This document shows, one piece after another, positions 50,371 to 64,000 of a stretch of DNA of 64,000 nt. Each line of letters starts with the position of its first letter. The first letter of the stretch is position 1. The position numbers and the translations under genes were made by a program. The stretch spans positions 8,184,001 to 8,248,000 of the forward strand of contig OZ234501.1 of NCBI GenBank assembly GCA_965153455.1. The letters run 5' to 3'. Source of the DNA: Sphagnum compactum. Taxonomy: Eukaryota > Bryophyta > Sphagnopsida > Sphagnales. The notes under the pieces are model-generated. The model had not been told where the DNA came from. It did no database searches and saw only the letters and a program-made list of their open reading frames with translations.

Positions 50371-52973
50371 AGAGCGTTGACTGTGCAGGGTGTTAACAGA
50401 AGCTGGGAAGCAGCAGCAGCAGCAGTGAAATTAGATTCTGTACTTACTTACACAGGTATGGAGGCATTGTAAAATCATCTTAATGTGAAGAAGAAGAAAA
50501 AGAAAAAGATCCTATTTGCCCCATCCCATCATCATCATCATCATCATATCTTGTGAGATTTGGCCACCTTGTTGACTCAAGACTGCTTCTTTTTCTTCTT
50601 TGACCTATTTTTTTTCACTTCAAAACCAACTTCCCTGATCAACCTCTTGCAGTATGTGGTCAGTCCTTTGTGAAGGCAATTCTGTGGAGTTTGTGACAAG
50701 TTGAATTTGATTTGTAACTCTGGGGAAAGTCGCAGTTGTTATAATGCAATGTTTCTGCTGCAAGCTTTTCTTGAAATGGAGACTTTCCTGCCAACAAACA
50801 AAGAACCTTGCAGATGTCTTTGAACCTTGACTGTCCAGGTTGCAGTTTGATGGCTGCTGCTGAGGGGAACAGGGTAAACTCAATGCTACTTTTCAGTCTT
50901 TTCTATTCCTGTATCTTCAGTATGTTGCATTCTTGGAGAGGTGAAGTAGCCTTGGAAGTTTTTGTATCTGGACAAGCAGAAGCTTGTACAGAAAACAGTT
51001 TTCTCGATTCACGTTGCATACATATATCTATTGGGTCTCTTGACATCTGCAAGAATGGTCTTACAAGGTCAGGACCACAAGGATTTGGCCTTGCAGCAGG
51101 CGACTGCTTAGCTTTGCTGGTAACTCAGCTCTGCTAATCGGTCTCCATCAATCCTTGCATCTTCACCAACCTCATGAGCATTTGGAGCTTGTGTGTAGGT
51201 ACTAAGAAATGGGTCAAGCCACTATCCATCATGTTGGGTAAGGTGCCTGGTGAGTCTGTTAGGGTGAGCTAGGCAGGCATTGCACCCACCATAATTGGCA
51301 ACTTGGGTGAGGCCATTCCATGGCATTAATGATCTTTGGTGGCAGATTCAACCCTGTTTAACAGACATTTGGGTTACCACCATTGGGAAGATTATCTTAT
51401 ATAACGAGGTCAAGAAAATGATGAAAATCTGGCACTCTTGTGGATCTTCTGGTTTGTGGGCTTGTCTTTGATCCTATCTGTCACATAATCAGTTCAGGGA
51501 ACAGTTTCTTCACACTTGTTTGGAATGCCTTGGCTTTGAAGGTACTATTGGTATAAAACAGTTGGTGAACATGGCCCCAAAAGCTCCAATGAAATTAGGT
51601 GGCACAAATTAAGTTTGCCAACAACAATAGTGACAAATGAGTGAGAGAATTTGAATACTTTGTGAAAATTTGGAACTTAGTAGTTTGTGTGGGATGTAAG
51701 AAATCCATGATCTTCGAACAGAGTTTTAAAATATGACCTTGTCTCTTTTCATCATCCTTCTTAGCATGTTTGCGATAGCCTATTTGTCTCTTATTGAAAT
51801 TGAATAAACAATCCACAAGTGATTGTGAAAAAGGGAAAGGAAAGGAAAAGAAATTACTTTGATGATGAAACCGTGGCATGCGTTTTGGATTTGATGGAAT
51901 ACCATGCACAAACAATTATTGTGATAAAGAACAAATTTGGTACAAAATCATGTGACTTTTGATGAGTAAGAAAGTTTGGTACAAGAATGAATTTCTTCTC
52001 CTACAAAGGAAAAACATTGAGAATGACACGAGTTATTTTTCACACTAGTTTTATAAAAATAGTTGCAAATGACACTTTTCTAGTTGTAACTGATGTGCAT
52101 ATATGTTCAACTTCTATTGCTGAACATGAGGCAATGAAACTTATTTTGATTGTTTCACACATAATAATTCCAAATGAATAGCAAAAAACACATTCATTAT
52201 CTTCATATATGTGACTTTGCATTAAACATTCAAAGACCATTTATGTCTTTACATCTGGATGAGGAATAGGCAGTGTCCAAATCCACGAGTAGAAGGAACC
52301 CTTTGAAAGGGGTTAAAATGACCACTGCAAAATGGACCATTAATACTGAAGAGCAGCAGGATTTGCACAATCCCGCTGCAAGATTTAATGAAAAGGGGTG
52401 TTTGCCAGTGTGGGGTGAAGATGGTCTTAGAGGGGTGGGGAGGTACTCCCCAAAGAAGAAGCGTCCCTTGGCACCATCTCCGGCAGGCACTTCTTTTGGG
52501 AACACCTCTCGCCTCCTCCTCCTCAGGCGCTACAATACCCTACACGAAGAGAAAAAAAGGGTTGCTGGAAAATGGGACATGAACTCCATTGCCACCCCAA
52601 GAAGCTTTCAAATCATATTGTACATCCATTGACATGGCCCAACACCAATAGAAGAAGAAAGTTGATGAGTTTTTCATCCATCGGAGGATGGAATCCATTC
52701 ATCTATGTGCACTGTAGCCTGGAGTTGATAGTTGCAAGGAAAGGAGGAGGAGGAGAAGCGTGTGGCTATGGCGTAGTGCCGGCTTGTCCTGTTCCTTTGG
52801 CTATGGCGTCCGCTACTGCCGCTCCTCCTCCTCCTCTTCGCTCCTCCTCCGTCTCCTCCTCCATCTGCTCCCACTCTGGCGCCGTTCCTTTCGTTTCTCT
52901 CGACCGCTGATGTTCGTGTCGCTCTGGACGGACCCCGTACTGTAGACGATTGGATTGATCAGCGAGCAGAAGT
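50371..52973. other. PsbTn 3' flank, intergenic DNA and ARF 5' region
   Basis: The first part is presumably the PsbTn 3' UTR and carries an ATC run near 50,526-50,546 and a CAG run at 50,410-50,425. Frames at 50,808-51,137 and 52,273-52,910 are open but look like chance: no domain, and overlapping open frames on both strands. From about 52,740 the DNA is CpG- and CT/GGA-rich, fitting the promoter and leader of the ARF gene. Confidence 0.5.
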
Positions 52974-55917
<2,944 letters not shown>

Positions 55918-57649
55918 CATTTTCTTTGTCATCTGTGTCAGTGCTATATACCAGGCTTGCAAGTTTCAATCTCACATCTATAGGTTGCTATGAATGTATA
56001 ACAGGGTAGAGCACCTTACTGTTCAGATCAGGCTGTTCATTCCGTACACTAATCACAACATTAAACTAGAGTTAGGCCTTTTCGGTTCTGACAAAGTTAG
56101 GGTTTAGGTTTCAGGTTCTCAAGTCTGGTTGGCAAGTTAGGGTTTAGGTTTTAGGTTCTCAAGTCTGGTTGGCATTTTGGTGCATTGCTCAAGATGGAGA
56201 TGCCTATGGATTGCATGGTTCCAGAACTATTTGTCAAGATCCTAAATCTCTATACAGGAGTGCTGCATCAATTGCTGGATTCTCTTGGTTTTTGAAAGCT
56301 GGATGAGAAAGCTTACACAAAGTACCCAATATTGTTTGAAGTGTTATTTAGGAACACCCTGTTTTCCTGAAACAGCTTGTTGAGAAGCTTGAGTTAGATC
56401 AGACTGTTTGATGAGACCTGGCCATGTGTGCATTGGTGAGTGCAACAATCGTCAAGACATTTAGTTTTCATGTGGTCTCACCGGAGACCCTACCTGTTTG
56501 GTATATAAATTCTGTAGAGACCCAGTAAGATCCTTATGGGCCAGGTACGACTCTGATGAAAACCAAAAGCTGATCTGTCCCCTTCCATGTTTTGTCCCAA
56601 CAAGTTTTTGAATTCTTGACATTAAAAATCTTTGAGCTGTCATTTTTCATTTGTAGATCTAGGCAGGCAGTGAAGCACACTCTTGATGGTGCTTGTTTCT
56701 CCTCATTATATCTCACAACCAGTGCATTGATCCACAAACAAACCCTCATCGGTACTAAGTTCCCATGCATCAGTGCCTGGTTGAGCAACATTTTCGCTTG
56801 TTTGTTGAAACTTGAGATTAGTTATAGAGTTATATAATGTCTTGAGGGATTTTGGTTTCTTTTAGAGGATTATTTGAAGATTATGTTTTTGCATGGTGAA
56901 ATATTTGAGTTTCCATAAATGCAGTAGAACATGATGTTGATGCAGCTTTCTATTATGTTTTTTCAAGAGTTGTGCTCACAGTCATCTCATAGCTTTATTG
57001 CTCAAGCTTATATAGGCTATGGGGTTTTCTTCCTCTACCTCTCAAGCATTGGGCAATTGCAGGAGCTGTAAGAACTGTGACTCACCATACAATGACATTT
57101 TGTTGTTTTTTTCCATGAGAACATGTGCTCCCCAGAGTTCCTAGCATGAATAATTTACATCTTTTCACCACAATTGCAAAACTCTCCAATGGAAAGCGAG
57201 TGTCCTTCCCTGCAGCAACAAACAAGGCCTTATGTCAATGGCTTTCCATTAGACTGTTGTGATCACAGCACATACTGACAGACTCTTGTGGTCATCTGAA
57301 AAACTAGAAGTTTCTCAGCTCTTTTGATCTACCCACATGAGAAGAACTGCACATTTTGCACAAACTAATGTGGCATAAGTATCTGGAATGCCAGCTTGAG
57401 TATGAAAAAGCTTTGCTTACAACAACATACAAGCAACGAATCAAATGTTACAGATTTCTCCAAGCGATGAATTACCAAACCCTAGAACAAAATCCTAGAA
57501 CCCTTGAAACACATGCAGCGGGAGAGAGATTGCATTTGCATCGACTTGGGATGCATGCTCGAGAGGGAATTGAATTTGGGTCTCCTTGGGATGCTGTTGG
57601 ATTGTGAGCAGCAGAGCAATTGCCAACAAATGTTTTTGTGAAGCAATCA
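55918..57649. other. Spacer between ARF and PPR genes
   Basis: It contains the presumed ARF 3' UTR, a 40-bp tandem duplication (56,094-56,173) and ordinary AT-rich DNA. Open frames are short and unrecognised. The last 200 bases may be 5' leader of the PPR gene. Confidence 0.6.
56094..56173 (+). repeat. 40-bp tandem duplication containing a telomere-like box
   Basis: Copies at 56094-56133 and 56134-56173 differ by one base (tttcagg versus ttttagg). Each has AGGGTTTAGGTTT followed by ggttctcaagtctggttggc. Confidence 0.95.
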
Positions 57650-60229
57650 ATGTCTTCATCGTCATCAGTGCAGCAAGAGCAATTGCCAAGTGCGAGATCC
57701 AACTTTTTCCTAGACCACCACAAAAGCAGCAGCAGCAGCAGCAGCAATTCCACCACCGCATGGAGAGGAGGAGGGATCAGGTGGACGAGCAGGAGGAGGA
57801 GCTTGCTGCTGCTACATGTCTTCTGTGTGCACCCGCTATTCCCCTTTACCCATCATCAACAACAACTTTCGCACTATACCGCACGTGGTCAGAGAGAGAA
57901 ACTGTGGCGAGAGTTCTTTTTGGATCCTTCACAATGGTGGGATCATAGATCGGAGAAGGTAAGTGAACATCAAACTGTGGCCAGAGTTCACATGTCTGTC
58001 AATGAAGCCATAGCTCTTGTTGATGTCAATCTTGTTGCTCTCTCTTTCTTGGTTGCTATACTGCCCTCATCTAAACTTGGCAGAAACTATTCTTTTCAGG
58101 TCCTTAGCAGTATTGGTGAGAGAGTAGTAGTAGTAGCGTGGAGAAGGTGGGTAAATGCAATATGCTGATGGAGAAGGGTGGTCAGTGCAGCTTTTATCTG
58201 TTGTTCTTATGGCACCATTTATGCCTGGGATGTGGAGAATACATGGCTGATCATCAGCTTGATCTGGATTTCTGGTTGTAGACAGATAAGAGGTTCCCAG
58301 ATTTCAAGCATAAGACGATGACACAGAAAGCACTCTGGCTTGACCACCGACAAAACCCACCATGGGTGGCAGCAGAGATTGCTGCATTGGCACCAGGCAC
58401 AGTGCCATTGAACGTTTTTGCATGGAATCAGAAGCTGACAAAATATGTCAAGGATGGGCAACCTGAGAAGGCAATGCAGCTTTTTGAACAAATGCAAGGA
58501 GAAGGAGTGAGACCTAGCAAATTCACTTTTGTTCAGGTGATTAAGGCATGTGCTGGTTTAGGAAGACTTGAAGATGGCAGGCTTGTTCATGAACAGCTCA
58601 TTCAAAGTGGTTGTGAGTCTAATGTCTTTCTGGAGAATAGCATGGTTGACATGTATGCAAAATGTGGGAGCATTGAGGATGCTTGGAGAGTGTTCAACAA
58701 GATGCCAGCTTGGGATGTGGTCTTTTGGACTGTCATGATATTAGGACATGTGAAATGCGGGCAAGGGCATAAGGCATTGAAACTATTTCGACAAATGCAA
58801 CAGGAGGGTGTGCAACCAAACTCTGTTACCTTTGTGGAGGTGCTGAATGCATGTGCCAGTGTTGTTGCGCTTGAGGATGGCAGGTGTGTTCATCAGCAGA
58901 TTGTTGAATGTGGATGGGATTCAAATGTCTTTGTGGCAAATAGCTTGGTTGACATGTATGCAAAATGTGGGAGCATTGAGGATGCTTCAAGAGTGTTCAA
59001 AAAGTTGCCATCTTGAGGTGTGGTCACTTGGACTGCCATGATATTGGGACATGTGCAAAGCGGGCAAGGGCAGAAGGCACTGGAACTATTTCAACAAATG
59101 CAACAGGAAGGTGTGCGGCCACACTCTGTTACCATTGTGGGGGTGCTAAATGCATGTGCCAGCATAGTTGCACTTGAAGAGGGCAGGTGTGTTCATCAGC
59201 AGATTGTTGAATGTGGATGGGATTCAGATGTCTTTGTGGCAAATAGCTTGGTTGACATGTATGTAAAATGTGGAAGCATGGAGGATGCTTGGAGAGTATT
59301 CAACAAGATGCCATCTTGAGATGTGGTCACTTGGACCACCATACTTGGAGGATGTGCCATGCACGGGCATGGTAAGGAAGCTCTTGTGCAAAGAAGGTGT
59401 AGAGCCAGATGATATCACTTTTGTTTGTCTTCTGTCAGCTTGTAGCCATACAGTTTTGGTGGAGGAAGGCATGCACTCTTTTGCTTTGATGAGCACTGTC
59501 TACGGGATTTCTACAAAATTGGAACATTACACCTGTATGGTTGACCTTCTTGGCCGTGCTGGCGATCTACAGAAGGCAGAGAATATGGTCATGGCAATGC
59601 CCTGTAAACCACATGTGGCTGCCTAGATGGCTTTGCTTGGTGCTTGCAGAATTCATGGTAACATGGAGATGGCAGAACGTGTTGCCAAAAGAATTATTGA
59701 AATGGAGCCTGAAAATGCAGCTGGTTATGTGCTGCTGTCAAACATCTACACTGCTGCTGGCAGTAGGCATCTCTGTGAGAATGTTGTATGGCAGAGAAAG
59801 GGAAAAGGTGCAAAAAAACAGCTGGGTCACACCTGGATTGAAGTGAATAATGAGGTGCATGCATTTGTAGTAGAGGATCAAGACCACCCCCAGATGATTG
59901 AAAGTCATGCAGAACTGTAGGGATTGTCAGGCCTCATGCATGGTGCAGGGTATGTGCCTTGTTCAAAATTTGTTCTGGATGATGTGGAGGAAGAAGCCAA
60001 GGTATCTCATTTGTGTCACCATAGCAAGAAACTGGCTATTTCATTTGGGCTCATCAACAAAGCTTCTGGTACTCCTCTCTGAATAAGAAAGAATCTGCAG
60101 GTTTGTGAAGATTGTCACACTTGCACAAAGTTCATCTCAAAAATAGTTGGGAGAGCCATCACAGTGCGGGATTGCAGTCACTTTCATCGCTTTGAAGATG
60201 GTGTTTGTTTTTGCATGGATGATTGGTGA
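57650..60229 (+). pseudogene. PPR-DYW organelle RNA-editing-type gene with OSB-like PDF motif, decayed
   Basis: Exon 1 (57650-57958, donor gtaagt) ends KLWREFFLDPSQWWDHRSEK; exon 2 starts at 58282 with TDKRFPDFKHKTMTQKALWL and DHRQNPPWV, together resembling the PDF motif of organellar single-stranded-DNA-binding (OSB) proteins. PPR repeats follow (VDMYAKCGSIEDAWRVFNKM type), then E/E+ and a DYW-type end at 60229. The frame is broken by TGA at 59014 and 59317, a frameshift near 59,384-59,395 consistent with a deletion (the usual KHFEQMC-like segment is missing), TAG at 59624 (where family members have Trp), TAG at 59918 and TGA at 60080. In the deaminase-like domain the usual HSEKLA is HSKKLA (catalytic Glu replaced by Lys), CEDC is kept, and the terminal tripeptide is DDW. 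Related intact proteins are targeted to mitochondria or plastids and specify C-to-U editing. The start region has a Ser-rich tract and could be a transit peptide. Confidence 0.88.
58711..59319 (+). repeat. Tandem duplication of a 303-bp PPR block
   Basis: The blocks 58711-59013 and 59014-59316 (101 codons each) encode near-identical repeats: ALEDGRCVHQQIVECGWDSN and ALEEGRCVHQQIVECGWDSD are in the same relative place. The first codon of each block, and of the next (59317), is the homologous Arg position, here TGG, TGA and TGA. Confidence 0.9.
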
Positions 60230-61818
60230 CGCCAGTAGTCTGGCTTGTCAGTCACTAAATGAAGTTCATTTTGTTTACAGTAGCATGTCCAGTGGTATTT
60301 TAACACAATCAACATTCAAGAGCGATATCGGATGTGGTACCACTGCAAAGGTGGCCATGGAGCTGCCTCCCTGGATTTTTGGTTTCATGCCTCTGCCAAC
60401 TGTAGCACTTAGGTCTGGTGTGTCTTTCTTCTTATGTATGGACAGAGTTATTTTTTGAAGATTCCATTTTGACAAATTCCATTTATGCAAAAATTTGGAG
60501 GCCATATTACTGTTCTAAATAAAATGTGCATAAGTAGTTGTGTGCAGCAATGTGGAGGCCTAGTTCAATTTGTGCAAGATTCATTGTCACCACAAATCCC
60601 CATATCATACATATCAGAGAAGAGAAACAAAATCTGTTCAGACCACTTGCAGATATGAATTGCTTCAAGTCGATTGTGGAATTTGATCAATTTGATTTTC
60701 AAGTCTGTCAGAGCTAGACTTGCAAAAAACTTGCTTTAATTCAATTGAGTTTGTGATCAAATTCAAATTTACAGAGCAAAATCATCCATTATCTTCATGA
60801 ATCCAGGCTCACTTGGTAGAAGAGAAGAGAAGAGAAGAGAAGAGAAGAGAAAAGAAAATCTGTTCTTGACACTTCTGATTGCAGCAATTGTATGATGAAA
60901 TCATGAGCCTACGAATCACATGCTAAGTAATTGTGAATTCTAAGAGAATGCTTTGCAGCACATCGAGGATGATTCTCACCCAACTCTTCTAAAGACTAAA
61001 GAAAAGGCAAGGAATTGGCAAGGAGCACAAGCTTGCAATGATGAGTATGATGCACATTCCGAGTGAATGTGTGTGCAACTCTCTCCACCTTCTTATGCAA
61101 TAACTTAGTAAAGCTTGCAAAGGGTGTTCTGGTTCCTGCCTTTAAAGAATATCTTTGGATTTGTAGCAAGCTTTTAGATTTATGAGCAGACAGCTTCTCA
61201 GAATTTGGCCATACTAGCATGTGACATTCTTCTTTATCTGTCTGCATGAGAAGAGCCTGCCTTAATGCATGGCACATGGAACTGTGCATGTTGGACTCTG
61301 CTGGCTCTAGGCTGCAGCCGGAAGAGTCTGAAACTGGAGCTTCTTCCACTCACTGAAAACAGTCTGCCAGATCCAACTGCAGTGATGGGTAACAGGTACT
61401 TTGCCTTGAGCTGCTGCAAGCCTCACTGCTTCTTGTCTTCAAGAATGCACAAGTGGTGGCACTTTCTCTAAATTTAGCAGAATCCCCCCTTCCCACTTCT
61501 CTCTCTTTTTCTCTCTCTATTAAATCGTGCAGCTCCCTTGCTTTGAGATCATGATTGAGCTTGCAAGCGCAGTCAAATTGGAGTGGCAATAGACTTGAGC
61601 TTTGGAAGTTTTTTTTTTCCTTTTTGAGTGGGTTTATTTGTTCTTCTGTGGGTTTGTTGATGTGAAGAGCTGAGCCTCTGAGATTATTGTGGGCACTTGG
61701 GTTGTGCATGTGGGGTTTAAGAGTCATTTTTCCAAGAGTATACAATAGTGCAAGCATCTGGTTATCAGGCTATTGTTGTGGATACTGAACCACTAGTCTT
61801 TGCAACAACACTGCAATT
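60230..61818. other. PPR 3' flank and upstream region of the ADH gene
   Basis: No gene is recognised. A GAAGA repeat is at about 60,822-60,857. A CT-rich tract at 61,498-61,519 and a T-run at 61,611-61,620 lie within the probable promoter or 5' UTR of the downstream dehydrogenase gene. Confidence 0.5.

Positions 61819-64000
<2,182 letters not shown>

Noticed and set aside
50808-51137. Possible secreted or membrane protein after PsbTn
   Set aside because: No start context, domain or splice support; composition is like neighbouring noncoding DNA.
58282-60229. Rescue of the PPR stop codons by U-to-C RNA editing
   Set aside because: Ferns and hornworts remove such stops by editing in organelle transcripts, but this gene has a spliceosomal intron and lies among nuclear genes. 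A frameshift and the Glu-to-Lys change would not be repaired either.

Overview
The window is nuclear DNA of a land plant. Every confident gene is split by GT-AG introns (one is GC-AG), and plant-only families are present: an IQ67-domain protein, nuclear-encoded PsbTn, an ARFB-type GTPase, and a PPR-DYW gene with a plant organelle-type N-terminus. The style of the PPR repeats (long runs with GQG.KALELF.QMQQEGV and VDMYAKCGSIEDA) and the long AT-rich, CpG-poor spacers suggest a seed-free vascular plant, most likely a fern. That assignment is inference from remembered family style, not from a database.

Layout. At 1-950, on the minus strand, lie the first three coding exons of an IQD calmodulin-binding protein, which runs off the left edge; a CT/GA-rich probable 5' region follows to about 2.6 kb. 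From 2.6 to 18 kb the DNA is AT-rich spacer with homopolymers, G-runs, a dispersed repeat family and degenerate tandem repeats. At 17,982-18,971 (minus) is a small two-exon gene for a divergent AP2/ERF-like protein. At about 24,207-25,668 (minus) is a probable two-exon gene for an unrecognised membrane protein. From 27 to 44 kb no gene is convincing; this stretch holds two degenerate minisatellite-like zones and a pair of about 0.3-kb direct repeats spaced 2.8 kb apart.

The right third is gene-rich, all on the plus strand: a four-exon cytochrome P450 of the CYP72 clan (44,593-47,551, 595 aa), PsbTn of photosystem II (49,642-50,370, 111 aa), an ARFB1-type small GTPase (52,974-55,917, 194 aa, six exons), a decayed PPR-DYW gene with an OSB-like PDF motif at its N-terminus (57,650-60,229), and the first six exons of class III alcohol dehydrogenase / S-nitrosoglutathione reductase (61,819 to the right edge).

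The genes are a normal mixture of unrelated functions (calcium signalling, transcription, oxidation, photosynthesis, vesicle traffic, organelle RNA, formaldehyde/GSNO metabolism). Nothing indicates a cluster working together. The most unusual object is the PPR pseudogene: homologous Arg positions of three successive repeat blocks, exactly 303 bp apart, read TGG, TGA and TGA.
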